A DNA stretch of 64,000 nucleotides from G965216255 sp965216255 (GCA_965216255.1 OZ244148.1:3534001-3598000); one strand, 5' to 3'. Shown: positions 1 to 10,180, counted from the stretch's first letter. The notes: generated by a model from the sequence alone, not told the origin. Made by a program: numbers and translations.

Positions 1-1482
1 AACGTCCCGGATGTCGACGTGTAGTCTGAGGGCTCCGTGGCCGATCCGTCGGCCGTTGCGTAGTCTACTGTTACGTTACCCGAACTAGCCGGCGACAGCG
101 TTACGGCAAGAACGAGTGGCCCGGCGTTCTCAGACGCGCTGGCGTCCGCAATGGTCAAGGCCACCGCCGGGAGCACGTCATCGTTAATGATGGTGGCCGT
201 CGCAGAAGCGTTTGCCAAGTCCGCCCCGTTTTCTCCGGAAAGCACGACGGAGAACGTTTCGTCGCCTTCGACCAACTCGTCATCAATTAAGGGTACCGAT
301 ATGGTCATACTGGTCTCTCCGGCCGAGAATGTTAACGTCCCGGATGTCGACGTGTAGTCTGAGGGCTCCGTGGCCGATCCGTCGGCCGTTGCGTAGTCTA
401 CTGTTACGTTACCCGAACTAGCCGGCGACAGCGTTACGGCAAGAACGAGTGGCCCGGCGTTCTCAGACGCGCTGGCGTCCGCAATGGTCAAGGCCACCGC
501 CGGGAGCACGTCATCGTTAATGATGGTGGCCGTCGCAGAAGCGTCTGCCAGGTCCGCCCCGACTGCTGCGGAAAGCTGGACCGAGAACGTTTCGTCGCCT
601 TCGACCAACTCGTCATCAATTAAGGGTACCGATATGGTCATACTGGTCTCTCCGGCCGAGAATGTTAACGTCCCGGATGTCGACGTGTAGTCTGAGGGCT
701 CCGTGGCCGATCCGTCGGCCGTTGCGTAGTCTACTGTTACGTCACCCGAACTAGCCGGCGACAGCGTTACGGCAAGAACGAGTGGCCCGGCGTTCTCAGA
801 CGCTCTGCCGTCCGCAATGGTCAAGGCCACCGCCGGGAGCACGTCATCGTTAATGATGGTGGCCGTCGCAGAAGCGTTTGCCAAGTCCGCCCCGTTTTCT
901 CCGGAAAGCACGACGGAGAACGTTTCGTCGCCTTCGACCAACTCGTCATCAATTAAGGGTACCGATATGGTCATACTGGTCTCTCCGGGCGCGAATGTTA
1001 ACGTCCCGGATGTCGACGTGTAGTCTGAGGGCTCCGTGGCCGATCCGTCGGCCGTTGCGTAGTCTACTGTTACGTTACCCGAACTAGCCGGCGACAGCGT
1101 TACGGCAAGAACGAGTGGCCCGGCGTTCTCAGACGCGCTGGCGTCCGCAATGGTCAAGGCCACCGCCGGGAGCACGTCATCGTTAATGATGGTGGCCGTC
1201 GCAGAAGCGTCTGCCAGGTCCGCCCCGACTGCTGCGGAAAGCTGGACCGAGAACGTTTCGTCGCCTTCGACCAACTCGTCATCAATTAAGGGTACCGATA
1301 TGGTCATACTGGTCTCTCCGGGCGCGAATGTTAACGTCCCGGATGTCGACGTGTAGTCTGAGGGCTCCGTGGCCGATCCGTCGGCCGTTGCGTAGTCTAC
1401 TGTTACGGTACCCGAACTAGCCGGCGACAGCGTTACGGCAAGAACGAGTGGCCCGGCGTCTTCCGCGACCTGGTTATCGGCA
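1..1482. repeat. 333-bp tandem repeats with ABAB super-repeat
   Basis: About four and a half copies of a 333-bp unit (111 codons, one Calx-beta domain) lie head to tail, with unit boundaries near 151, 484, 817 and 1150. Units alternate between two versions at the same place: the units at 151 and 817 share one variant block (about 207-262) and the units at 484 and 1150 share another. A second marker (ggccgagaa in the first two, gggcgcgaa in the last two) separates the pairs. The array therefore grew by duplicating a 666-bp dimer. Confidence 0.93.
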
Positions 1483-2405
1483 ATGGAGAGCGCAGGCGTG
1501 GAAGCGCCATCCAGAATCGTGCCCGTGGCAAAGTCCCGGCCGAACGTGGCGCCGCCTGTCGGGCTGGCCAGCACCACGGTAAATGTCTCGTCGCTTTCAT
1601 CTACGCCGTCATCGGCGATGACCACCACAAACGTTATTGAAGTCTGCCCGGCATCGAACGTCAGCTCTGCGGTGTCCTCCGTGAAATCCGTCCCGGCCGT
1701 AGCCGTGCCCTGGCTTGATGTGAATGCGACCACCCTTATGGCTTGGGCGGACGGCGCATCCAACGTTATGGGAAAGCTCATGGCCTCCGCACTCTCATAG
1801 GCACTCGCATCCGCGATGGAAATCGCCGGCGCCGGGTCCTTGTCATAGAGGGTGATGCGGTGAGTTCCAGTGCCAATGTTAGCACCCTCACTTGGGTTGG
1901 AGAGTGTTATTAGGAATACCTCTTCGGGCTCGTTGATGTTGTCGTCTATAGTGGGAAAAGTTGCGCTTGCGCGCTGCTCGTTAGCAGCAAAGGTTACCGT
2001 CGTACTGACGCTTACATAATCCTCTCCGGCAATCGCGGTGTCGTCTCCTGTGTCAACATCCACGGTTATGGCAAACGTCACTGGGTCGGCCAATGTTAAC
2101 GTAAGTACCAAGGATTCACCTTCGCACACCGCCAAGCCGGGTATTGGATCCGGGCAGGCCGCGCCATTCATGGCTGCACTTTTCAAGACCGCAGTTTCCA
2201 AGCTGATTTCCACTCTTTCGGACTCATCCCTGTAGAGAGGCGAGAGGCCATCATCTTGCCCATTGTCGGCTCTCTTCAAAGAGAGCTCATCGGGTTGCGC
2301 CAAGATTTGGGGCGCAGACCTTTTTTGCTGCGAAGCGCTTTCTCCAGCAGTCAGAATGCAGGCAAGCAGAAAAATTATACTACAGTGGCCTATCGTGGGA
2401 GTCAT
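1..2405 (-). CDS. Calx-beta repeat secreted protein (C-terminus outside window)
   Basis: Reading the minus strand from the ATG at 2405 gives an open frame without stops to the window edge, more than 800 residues. The first 25 residues are hydrophobic (FLLACIL), with a possible lipobox LLAC at residues 13-16, so the product is exported and perhaps lipid-anchored. The rest is a chain of Calx-beta domains with the family signature of a VDYATADGSA strand, a DYT..SGTLTF strand, and a DDELVEGDETF turn carrying the acidic Ca2+ ligands. The first two domains (2100-1480) are divergent. From 1482 downward the domains are near-identical 111-residue copies. Calx-beta modules bind calcium and usually stiffen adhesins or surface proteins; which partner this one binds is not visible. 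Confident on family, not on role. Confidence 0.9.
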   Translation of the reverse strand, partial: MTPTIGHCSIIFLLACILTAGESASQQKRSAPQILAQPDELSLKRADNGQDDGLSPLYRDESERVEISLETAVLKSAAMNGAACPDPIPGLAVCEGESLVLTLTLADPVTFAITVDVDTGDDTAIAGEDYVSVSTTVTFAANEQRASATFPTIDDNINEPEEVFLITLSNPSEGANIGTGTHRITLYDKDPAPAISIADASAYESAEAMSFPITLDAPSAQAIRVVAFTSSQGTATAGTDFTEDTAELTFDAGQTSITFVVVIADDGVDESDETFTVVLASPTGGATFGRDFATGTILDGASTPALSIADNQVAEDAGPLVLAVTLSPASSGTVTVDYATADGSATEPSDYTSTSGTLTFAPGETSMTISVPLIDDELVEGDETFSVQLSAAVGADLADASATATIINDDVLPAVALTIADASASENAGPLVLAVTLSPASSGNVTVDYATADGSATEPSDYTSTSGTLTFAPGETSMTISVPLIDDELVEGDETFSVVLSGENGADLANASATATIINDDVLPAVALTIADGRASENAGPLVLAVTLSPASSGDVTVDYATADGSATEPSDYTSTSGTLTFSAGETSMTISVPLIDDELVEGDETFSVQLSAAVGADLADASATATIINDDVLPAVALTIADASASENAGPLVLAVTLSPASSGNVTVDYATADGSATEPSDYTSTSGTLTFSAGETSMTISVPLIDDELVEGDETFSVVLSGENGADLANASATATIINDDVLPAVALTIADASASENAGPLVLAVTLSPASSGNVTVDYATADGSATEPSDYTSTSGT

Positions 2406-2582
2406 TTGTTTTCGGAGTTTGGGTTCCAGATCACTCGTGGCAGAACGGCTGGAAGAGGCGGCATAGCACATGCAAAATGCTTGGGCAAAGCTCTCTGGGA
2501 TGCTCCGCAACCCGGAGGCTCATTGTGGCCCCGCCGTATTCACCAGAATTCCAGGGACGTTCGGAGGAACTGCCAGCGGCTT

Positions 2583-2633
2583 CACAGATCGTCCTTAAGT
2601 CTGTGATTATCAGAGTATTGTGAGGGATACTCT
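2583..2633. promoter_or_regulatory. Two short inverted repeats upstream of the Calx-beta gene
   Basis: cacaga (2583-2588) pairs with tctgtg (2600-2605), and agagtat (2612-2618) pairs with atactct (2627-2633), the latter followed by TTTT on the plus strand. They sit in the 350-bp gap between the start of the Calx-beta gene and the IS256 left end. They could be an operator or a weak terminator; no gene is seen between 2406 and 2752. Confidence 0.3.
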
Positions 2634-2752
2634 TTTGCATTCAAGTGTGCTACTCCTCGGCCGGCGATGCACAACTAATGTGAATGCAGGGTATGCTATG
2701 GCCCCTTAGTTTGTTTCTTATCTCTACTTCAATAGACCGGTAAGTCTTGTGT

Positions 2753-4163
2753 GAGAAACTGCCATATCTTGGGTCTGTAGAATGCCGCGGCGTATCTTTG
2801 TGGAGTACCCATCAATCGCCCTAGACGGGCATATCCGGACTACATCGTATGACAGACTCAACAGAATCCAACGTACACTCACTGGTTACCCGTGAGGAGG
2901 CACTCAGCACCCTGGATGACCTGGTGCGCAGCTCCGCCCGGCGCATGCTTCAGGCAGCGCTCGAGCGGGAAGCCGACGACTACGTGAATGCCCATGCACA
3001 CCTGCAGAATGAGCAAGGCCACCGAGTCGTCAAACGCAATGGTCACCATCCGCAGAGAGAAATCCTCACGGGTGCGGGCCCGCTAGCGATCCAGCGGCCC
3101 CATATCCGTGACCCTCGAACAGGGCATACCTTCACCAGCGCCATACTGCCGCGCTATATGCGCCGCAGTCCGTCGATAGATGCACTCATTCCGGCCTTGT
3201 ACCTGCGGGGAGTTTCGACCAACGACTTTGCTCTGGCCCTGGAGGCCATACTTGGCCCGCAAGCTGGCAACCTATCGCCATCGTCAATCAGCCGACTCAA
3301 GGGGGCTTGGCTGGAGGAATACCGGCAATGGAATAAGCGGGACTTGACGGGCAAACGGTATGTTTACCTCTGGGCTGACGGGTTATACTTCAATGTCCGC
3401 ATGGGAAATGAGCGCCCGTGTATGCTTGTTATTATTGGAGTTACACCCGATGGAAGGAAAGAACTCGTAGGACTTCTGGACGGAGAGCGGGAAAGCAGGC
3501 TGTCCTGGAAGGAGTTATTGCTGGATATCAAACAACGAGGCTTGGACGTAGCGCCTAAGGCGGCCACAGCAGACGGAGGCCTGGGCTTCTGGGCTGCGTT
3601 GGAAGAAGTATATCCCTCCACGCTACAACAGCGATGCTGGGTGCACAAGACAGCCAACGTGCTCAATAAGCTGCCCAAGAAGCTGCAGGGGGCTGCGAAA
3701 GAGAGACTCCGTGGCATCTATACGGCACCGTCCAGGAAGGATGCCCTGAAGGCACTCGATACCTTCGAGGAGCTCTTCGGAGGCGCCTACGAGAAGGCCG
3801 TCACCTGTCTGCGCAAGGATCAAGAGGAGCTCTTAACCTTCTACCAGTTCCCGCCCGAACACTGGGTTCACCTTCGGACTTCGAATCCCATTGAGTCCAC
3901 GTTTGCGACCGTACGAAAACGTACACGGCAAACCAAGGGATGCGGCAGCCGGGACGCGACACTGATGATGGTTTACAAACTAACCCGGGAAGCGGAGAAA
4001 CGCTGGCGGAGGCTGACTGGATCGCAACTGCTCATCCGTGTGCTGGAAACAACCCCACAAGAGTACAGCGTAGAAGTAGACAAACAAGCCGCCTAATTCT
4101 AATTCCACAATTCCACAATCCCATGCCGCGGCATTCTACAGACCCAAGATATGGCAGTTTCTC
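2753..4163 (+). mobile_element. IS256-family element, copy 1 (intact)
   Basis: The element is bounded by 38-bp terminal inverted repeats beginning gagaaactgccatatcttgg, at 2753-2790 and, inverted, at 4126-4163. It carries a single full-length transposase. No 8-bp direct target duplication is recognisable in the flanks. The right end abuts the stop codon region of a serine recombinase read on the other strand. A second, decayed copy lies at 26777-28196. Confidence 0.9.
2849..4096 (+). CDS. IS256-family transposase
   Basis: The 415-residue protein is typical of IS256/Mutator DDE transposases, which excise and integrate the element by double-strand cleavage at the inverted repeats. Recognisable segments are the READDYV..H N-terminal region, the WADGLYFNVR block with the first catalytic Asp (about residue 180), a TADGGLGFW block with the second (about 240), the Cys/His-containing QRCWVHKT motif and TSNPIESTFATVR with the catalytic Glu (about 350). 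It starts at the ATG at 2849, 58 bp inside the left inverted repeat. Length and motifs are complete, so the copy is probably active. Confidence 0.95.
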   Translation: MTDSTESNVHSLVTREEALSTLDDLVRSSARRMLQAALEREADDYVNAHAHLQNEQGHRVVKRNGHHPQREILTGAGPLAIQRPHIRDPRTGHTFTSAILPRYMRRSPSIDALIPALYLRGVSTNDFALALEAILGPQAGNLSPSSISRLKGAWLEEYRQWNKRDLTGKRYVYLWADGLYFNVRMGNERPCMLVIIGVTPDGRKELVGLLDGERESRLSWKELLLDIKQRGLDVAPKAATADGGLGFWAALEEVYPSTLQQRCWVHKTANVLNKLPKKLQGAAKERLRGIYTAPSRKDALKALDTFEELFGGAYEKAVTCLRKDQEELLTFYQFPPEHWVHLRTSNPIESTFATVRKRTRQTKGCGSRDATLMMVYKLTREAEKRWRRLTGSQLLIRVLETTPQEYSVEVDKQAA

Positions 4164-6209
4164 TATCCTGTGGTTCCGGGCGCGCTTCTGTACATGCTAT
4201 AGTACCGCTTCCCGACGGGAAATCGGCATGTTTCTATCGTGCCTCTCAGTGCTCGTGAGCGTGCGGCACTCACGCTTGTTCGCAGCGTGGCAGCAAGTTC
4301 AGCGGCAGTCACGTAGCCTTCCGTGAAGGCTTTGGCGCGTTGGCGATGGATGCAACTGGCTTTGTTCAGGCGCAACCGTATACTTGTGATGCTCTTCTTG
4401 GTGAACGGATCGCCCCTGGAATCCCGGTAGCCGCGTCGATTAAGTTCGGCGGCTGCCTTTACATCGGAAAACCCTGCTTCCAGCAGTGTCTCGAGATCAG
4501 CAAGGGCCTCTTTTGAAGCGTCGCGCTGCACGACGGCTCCCCGGGGCAGGGGCAAGTCGGCCGGCGGCAGCGTGTGGGTTTTACCGCCGCGAAGTCGCAA
4601 GCCTATGTGCAGCTTGTAGCCCTCGCGGGTCAGAGTCATGTCCTCTATGAGCAAACGCAGCAGCCGCTTGCGGTCCACAATCCCAGTAGAGGGAGCCTCC
4701 CAGACTTTCCGGAAGTCACGGGCAAGTTCCAGGATACGGTCCTCTTGGTGGGTATCGGTCATGCTTTGGTGCTCCCTGCGCCTGGATTCGCGCTCTGCTA
4801 TCGCCTCATCCAACGTGGCCAGACACGTATTCCAGTCAGCTTCCAGAGAGGCGGCCACGAGTCGATTCCTGGGATCCACCTCCATATACCGAGCGCGGGC
4901 CAAGTCGGCCTGGTAGCGCAAGGCCTCAATGCGCTGCAAAAACTGGCGATCTACGGCGTCAAAATCAGCCCGCAACTGCTCCTGAACAGCCAGTGTGAGC
5001 GCAATATTCTGACGGCTTACCGCATCGATGATGAAAGCACTTACCGCTGGCTCAGCAACTCCACCACGCATGGTCTGACAGGTCTGCTTCCCGTAGCGAA
5101 CAAGGTCCTCCGTGCAATTATAATAACATTTTGTCTCGCGCGAGCGGGAGCTGTATTCCACCCTCATCCGGTTGCCGCACTGGCCACAGAGGATGCGTGA
5201 CTGTAAGAGGGCCCGTCCCTCACGTGGTGGAGACTGGCCCAGGTTAAAGCTGGATCTGTTCTTGCGCATCGTTTCCTGGTTGCGCAGGTACTGCTGCCAG
5301 TCAATGTAGCCGACATGGACCTCAGGGATGCAGACCATCCACTGGTCTATGGGTAGGGCAACCGTCTGCACCGACCCGTCAGGGCGCTTTCGCGAGGCCG
5401 TGCGCCCGTACGTATAGCAACCCGCATAGCGGGGATTGCGGATGATGCTGTGGATCTTGCTGTGTTTGGGCACGGCCCAATGCACCTTTCTGCACGTGGC
5501 ATACTGCCGGCTTGGCAAGCGAAGACCCTGCTTCTGGAACTACCTGAGCGTCTTCATGACCGACCCCAGACGGCGAAAAGTGGCAAATGCCAACGTAATC
5601 GCCTCCACGATCGACGGGGCGGGATCCATTACGACCTCGTTCGTGCCAGAATAGGCTAAACCGAGCGGCAGCGAAAGCTTGACGCGCCGTGCCCTGCTGC
5701 GCTGGCCACCAATCAGTCGGTCCCGGATTCCCTGCAATTCGTATTCACTAAGCGCACCTTTGACTCCCAATAGCAGCCGATCGTTGCTGTTGGGATTATT
5801 CGCGCCATACTCGTCGAGAATAAGCGTGTCGGTAATGGCGGCAAATTGCAGTAGCTGGTGCCAATGAGAGCTGTTACGACACAGGCGCGAGACCTCGAGG
5901 CTGAGTACGATGCCCACTTCAGAGGCGGCCACGCGCGTCAACAAATCACGGAAGCCGCTGCGATTGCCACGGTGCGCACCGGATTTGCCCTGATCCTCAA
6001 TAGTAGTATCAATGCAGTTGTCGGGCCAGCCCAGCGCAACGGCATGCTGGCGCAGGCCATACTGGCGATGGGCCACTCTCGGTATTGCTCAGCACCTGTT
6101 GTGGTGAGGACTGGCGAACGTATAGACAGGCTCGGCGACGGCGGTGATCCCCGGTCACCTTGTGGGACACGGCATCAAACATGGCAGCGTCCCGCTTCCT
6201 TACGGACAA
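4163..6209 (-). pseudogene. Large serine recombinase, broken by a frameshift and an amber stop
   Basis: Three blocks read on the minus strand make one large serine recombinase. The N-terminus (6209 to about 6085) has ACLYVRQSSPQQV with the catalytic Ser and the Arg of YVRxS. After a one-base frameshift near 6080 the resolvase catalytic domain continues (EDQGKSG, SLEVSRLCRN, ALSEYELQGI) to a TAG at 5540-5542. The same frame then resumes with a recombinase domain, a zinc ribbon (CGQCGNRM, then CYYNC) and a long coiled coil, ending at 4163. Such enzymes exchange strands through a phosphoserine link. The two lesions make this copy non-functional unless suppressed. Its HTH and DUF5372-like neighbours upstream fit a known recombinase-associated trio. 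Confidence 0.82.
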
Positions 6210-6418
6210 GCATATCGCGAACCATCCAGGCGGCCTGATCCATGACCGGGGCCCACATCCAGCACCGGTGATGCGGCAAGGGGCGTCTCAGCCGGTCTCA
6301 CAAGACGTGCCGTAAGCCACGCAATAGGCCATGATGCAGCAGAATGCTCATGAGCTGGCTGCGCTGGCCCTTGCGCCATTGCCTACGCCAATCGCAATAG
6401 CGGTGGACGCTGTCGGCA

Positions 6419-6883
6419 TCAAGATGTGGCGTCATCGGTGCGGCTACGGGGTTTTTTTTCAAGGGCTTTGTGCAGTCCGGTAAAATGGATTGTTATGCCA
6501 AAGTGCTCTGAAATCACTCTTGCGAGCTTGCGGACGCCGACGGGCCCATGCTCGGCCCGGTATTCCTGCACGAAGTGCAGCATCTCTGGCGTGATCTTGT
6601 GAGGCCCCCGTGGTCCGCGGCGCTCGGGAATCAGGCCTTGGAGGCCGCGACCCTGGAAAGCGCGATTGGCGCGCACGCAGGTAGGCACGGAGGTGCCAAA
6701 GCGTGCGGCCGTCTCTTTGAGCGGAGTGCCTTGCCTGGCACAGCGCACCATTTCGTAGCGGACCTGCAAGAGGTCGAGTGGATCGAAGAACGGGCTGTCT
6801 ATGAACAGCGGATCCGAGACTTTTTCCGGATGGTGGTTGAGCGTTCCGGAGTTGCGGAGGTATTCGGTTTTGTATTGAGGCAT
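6419..6883 (-). CDS. Helix-turn-helix protein of a recombinase-associated trio
   Basis: The ATG at 6883 starts a 154-residue protein beginning MPQYKTEYLRN. The middle part (PLKETAARFGTSVPTCVRANRAF) is a transposase-type helix-turn-helix, followed by a second winged-helix-like half (VGVRKLARVISEHFGI). It sits upstream of the serine recombinase in the same orientation and probably binds DNA of the same element. The 3' end crosses an A8 run (6452-6459 on the complement); in the +1 frame another about 50 codons stay open to about 6310, which suggests a homopolymer indel shortened the gene. Family placement is from overall pattern. Confidence 0.6.
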   Translation of the reverse strand: MPQYKTEYLRNSGTLNHHPEKVSDPLFIDSPFFDPLDLLQVRYEMVRCARQGTPLKETAARFGTSVPTCVRANRAFQGRGLQGLIPERRGPRGPHKITPEMLHFVQEYRAEHGPVGVRKLARVISEHFGITIHFTGLHKALEKKPRSRTDDATS

Positions 6884-7010
6884 GGTAGCTGTGTTATGAT
6901 CATATATTAAGATACGTATATTATCGATATAATGGCAAGTCATGAGCAGACCCGGCATATACGGGGCTTCATGGGACTGAGTAGCGAAAGAGATAATCAT
7001 ATCGTACCTT
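6884..7010 (-). promoter_or_regulatory. AT-rich upstream region of the HTH gene
   Basis: The 120 bp in front of the HTH gene are markedly AT-rich (atattaagatacgtatatta) against a GC-rich background, as expected for a promoter. No single -35/-10 pair stands out. Confidence 0.3.
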
Positions 7011-7015
7011 TATTC

Positions 7016-7324
7016 TTAATCTTCCAGTAGCACATCAACCAGGACGCGCAGCTCCGCAAGATCGTCCGGCCGGAACCATGCGCGACCCGCTGAAACCCGC
7101 TCGAAGTCGTCCACTTGGCGCAGATTGGTCCACGCCGCCGGAATGCCGCGCAGCCTGTGGGCATCTACTACAGAGCGCACGTTCGGCTCTTGCCCTCCAG
7201 TCTGGCAATAGTGGACGCTAAGCGTCCGGCCACGCCACGGATGAAACGGATGTGTTATCGTTACTACTTCGGAAGAAGCAGGTGTCTGCTCTGTCGGGGC
7301 ATGCCGGTGCCGCGACAGAGCCAC
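7016..7324 (-). CDS. DUF5372/Y4bD-like small protein
   Basis: The C-terminal 80 residues contain VVTITHPFHPWRGR, then GIPAAWTNL and VSAGRAWFRPDDLAELRVLV, a pattern I associate with the short Y4bD/Y4pK-type (DUF5372) proteins found next to recombinase genes in rhizobial and other mobile DNA. Its function is unknown. A GTG at 7324 gives about 102 residues, the usual size; the open frame upstream of that overlaps an IS1380 relic on the other strand and is not used. It probably belonged to the same element as the HTH protein and the serine recombinase downstream. Confidence 0.55.
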   Translation of the reverse strand: MALSRHRHAPTEQTPASSEVVTITHPFHPWRGRTLSVHYCQTGGQEPNVRSVVDAHRLRGIPAAWTNLRQVDDFERVSAGRAWFRPDDLAELRVLVDVLLED

Positions 7325-7377
7325 CTCCGTCGCAGTTGGCAACCCGCAATAAGGGCTAGCGGATCCTACACGGAAAA

Positions 7378-8113
7378 CCTGTCTTTGGACGCAGGCGCCA
7401 TCCTGGTGCGCACTGTTTGCCCTCACCGGATTCATAGAGCGCCTCTCCTTTTCGATTTCCGGGATCCGGCGCGAACAACCCATAGCCTGAAGCAACTGCT
7501 GCGGCAGTTCTTCCTGCTCTATCTGCAGGGCTGGGCGTGCCAAAGGGATGCCGACCGTTTGCGGCATGATCCCCTCATGCGCGTAGCCGCCTCTTCGAGA
7601 AGGGGCATGCGCGCGTTGAAGGAGGGCAAGCTTCCGGCCTCACAGCCGAGCTTCTCGCGCTCGGTGCGCATGCTGGCGTGCGGACGCACCCTCGCGCACC
7701 TGCGCCGTCTTGTTACCACCTTCGCTGCGAAGCACCTCCTGCAAACTGGCGCGGCAAACGCCGCAAATTCGTTGTGATAGACATAGACGGCCTGCCGATT
7801 GATGCCCATGGCCGGCTGCAGGGCAGTGCCTTCCATGGGCATAACACGCGGCCCATTTTCATGCCTCTGATTGCCAGCTGTGCGGTGAGTGGCGACATGT
7901 TGGGGGCCGAGTTGCGCAGCGGTTCCCAGAGTGTGGTACGGGATTGTTACGAGTCTATGCGGCGCGTAGCGCTGCAGGTGCGCCGCCATGTGGCCGATGG
8001 TGTCCTTGCTGGATGCGGGCTTTGGTAGCGGAGAACTCCGCGATAAGCTTGAGCTCGGCGGCAAGAATCCGGCCACCTTGCCGCATCAGCACGCCGTGCG
8101 GGCACCTAAGTAA
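7378..8113 (+). pseudogene. IS1380-family transposase relic
   Basis: Fragments in three plus-strand frames line up in the order of an IS1380 transposase: LDAGAILVR and HSLKQLLRQFF (7380-7520), DADRLRHDPLM (7550), ASQPSFSRS (7640), the first DDE Asp in VVIDIDGLPIDAHG (7770-7810), MPLIASCAVSGDMLGAELRSG (7860-7920) and LDAGFGSGELRDKLE (8010-8060). Frameshifts near 7700 and 8000 and the loss of the C-terminal catalytic Glu region make it dead. No inverted repeats were recognised. Confidence 0.72.
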
Positions 8114-8632
8114 AGGCTCCGTGAGCCTCTGCCGCAGAATTCTCGCATGAACATTAGTAAGAACCCCCATGATGCACCTGTAACATTCTCGTCGGGGACG
8201 TATCGGACCGGTCATGAACAGTGTGGGGCGGAAGCTACGGACCCATGGCAAGACTTCTCTCCGGTCGCAGTCATCTGGCATTTACTTGCCAGATAGTACC
8301 TCGCGATTATCCGCGAAGTACCAATGGACCCAATCGTGGATGCCACCAAAGGCGGCTGGCGTGGATTCCTGGTTTGGTCACGCCCATCGCCCGGAATTCG
8401 GCCCGCAGCTTGGGTACCCGTCGCAACCCGGCTTGGCATGCGTGTTACTGAGTGGGACGGGTACACCTGGCATAGGGCTGTTCCGGTCTATGCTGTTGGC
8501 ATGGCCTGGCGCGGCTGTGATGTGGCAACGACGCAAGTATAAGGACTTGCCATTAACTGGGCAGTGTTCTTGCTGCTGTCCCATTGGGATATGGTATGCC
8601 TTAAGACCTTGCAGTTATCGGCCTAGGGCATT
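8114..8632. other. No supported gene
   Basis: About 520 bp between the IS1380 relic and the end of the ABC transporter gene. Several short open frames exist but none carries a recognisable motif. The left part may be further IS1380 debris. Confidence 0.4.
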
Positions 8633-10150
8633 TCAGGAGCGGGAGCGCCGATGCTCGCCTGTCAAAATTGCCTTTTCAAGCAGCGTAAAGGCACCCTGCA
8701 CACCTAGTGCGAGCAGGGCTGACGGAACGGCGCCCTGCAGTATAAGGCTCGTGTCTCCGAGCCGAATGCCCGTAAGGATGGGCTGTCCGTATCCTCCTGC
8801 TCCGATCAAGGCCCCGAGCGTGGCCGTGCCCACGTTTAGTACGGCCGAGGTTTGCACACCCGCCAGGATGGACCTCGCCGCAAGCGGCAATTCGATTCTG
8901 AGGAGTCGGGAAAGCGGAGGCAGGCCAAGAGCTTCTGCAGATTCAAGGAGAGAGGCAGAGATGCCCAGGAGTCCCGCATGTGTGTTACGTACGATGGGGA
9001 GAAGGCTGTAAAGGAAAAGGGCCACCATGGCGGGAGGCCCGCCAATTCCCATGAGCGGAATCATGAATACCAGCAGCGCAAGCGAAGGGATGGTATAGAT
9101 CACGCCCACCGTGCCGAGTATGAAACTCCCAATACCTGGGGACTTCACCGCGGCAATGCCAAGCGGGATGGCTACGACAACGGCTGCAAAGAGCGACACC
9201 AGCACAAGGACCAGATGCTCTACCGTGTGACGCCACAGGCGCGCCAGAACGGTTTCGGGCTGTGCCACGATGGGCTCTGGCAGCTCGAAATGCTCATTAA
9301 CAAAGTCCGCGGCCACTGTTGTCTCAGGTACGCTCGCCACCAAAGCGCGGGCATTGAGCGCCGTCATGGTTTCCTCTGAAATCGTTCCTTCGAGACGCCG
9401 GAGTATCTCTGGCACGAGCGGCAAGCGCTCTGCCAGGTCCATGCTATACAGGTACACGGCCTGGTATTCAGGGAAATGCGATTTGTCATCCGTCAGCGAA
9501 ACCAGATCATACAGCGCGATTTCGGCACCGGTAGAATAAAGGTCCGTGACGTCGATGGTCCCAGATGCTACGCCCCGGTAGGCCAAGTCGTGATCCATGC
9601 CTCGGACAAACGTTTGCGGTAGCTGGTAGGCGGCCTGCAAGGTCGGCCAGCCATCGTGGCGGTCCATGAATTCGTTGCCGAAGCCGAATCGTAATTCGGG
9701 GAAGCGCCGCAGGTCCGAAATCGTGCGGATGCCAAGCTCGGTGGCCCGCTTGCGCGTCATGCCCATGGCATACGTGTCATTGAAGCCCAGCGGAGCGGAT
9801 ATGTATATGCTGTAGCCCTCCAGCACAGCGGGCAGGTCCTCAATGCCGGATACTTCGCCCACAAGGGTTTCCTCTATGAGCGTACCCGTGTAGTCCGGGT
9901 AAAGATCTATGTCGCCGGCCAACAGTGCATTCCACAGGATGCGGGTGCCCCCTAGTTCGGGACGGTGCACTGTTTCCAGGCCGTGAAATTGGAGCAGGTG
10001 CATGGCGATCTCGCCCAGGAGCACGCTTTCGGTGAAATTCTTCGATCCAATAGTTACCCTCTGGGCCTGCATTTCACGCGTGACGGGGAGTCCAGCCAAG
10101 AGCGTGCTCAGGACCAAGGCAGCGGCACGGCAGGGCGACAGGAACGACAT
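8633..10150 (-). CDS. Quaternary-amine ABC transporter, fused binding protein and permease
   Basis: The 505-residue protein joins two parts of an OpuC/OsmU-type importer for glycine betaine, choline or similar osmolytes. Residues 1-30 are a signal segment. Residues 31-300 are a periplasmic binding domain (VTIGSKNFTESVLLGE, GDIDLYPDYTGT) of the OpuAC/ProX type. Residues 310-495 are a permease with five to six membrane helices and the inner-membrane EAA-like loop (ESAEALGLPPLSRLLRIELP). Fusion of both functions is known in this family. It follows the ATPase gene by 30 bp, so the two form an operon. The substrate is inferred from family only. Confidence 0.9.
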   Translation of the reverse strand: MSFLSPCRAAALVLSTLLAGLPVTREMQAQRVTIGSKNFTESVLLGEIAMHLLQFHGLETVHRPELGGTRILWNALLAGDIDLYPDYTGTLIEETLVGEVSGIEDLPAVLEGYSIYISAPLGFNDTYAMGMTRKRATELGIRTISDLRRFPELRFGFGNEFMDRHDGWPTLQAAYQLPQTFVRGMDHDLAYRGVASGTIDVTDLYSTGAEIALYDLVSLTDDKSHFPEYQAVYLYSMDLAERLPLVPEILRRLEGTISEETMTALNARALVASVPETTVAADFVNEHFELPEPIVAQPETVLARLWRHTVEHLVLVLVSLFAAVVVAIPLGIAAVKSPGIGSFILGTVGVIYTIPSLALLVFMIPLMGIGGPPAMVALFLYSLLPIVRNTHAGLLGISASLLESAEALGLPPLSRLLRIELPLAARSILAGVQTSAVLNVGTATLGALIGAGGYGQPILTGIRLGDTSLILQGAVPSALLALGVQGAFTLLEKAILTGEHRRSRS

Positions 10151-10180
10151 GCGAGGCGGGGGTAACAGGTTGTCGCAGGA

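Noticed and set aside
151..1356. Forward ORFs in the repeat array (MVKATAGSTSSLMM-type, 68 residues)
   Set aside because: They are the reverse strand of the Calx-beta gene, repeated at 333-bp intervals; the minus-strand reading gives the conserved domains.
4574..5200. Plus-strand ORF of 208 codons
   Set aside because: Antisense shadow of the serine recombinase, whose reading has zinc-ribbon and recombinase motifs.
8324..8542. Plus-strand ORF next to the IS1380 relic
   Set aside because: No motif and no continuity with the transposase; coding not supported.
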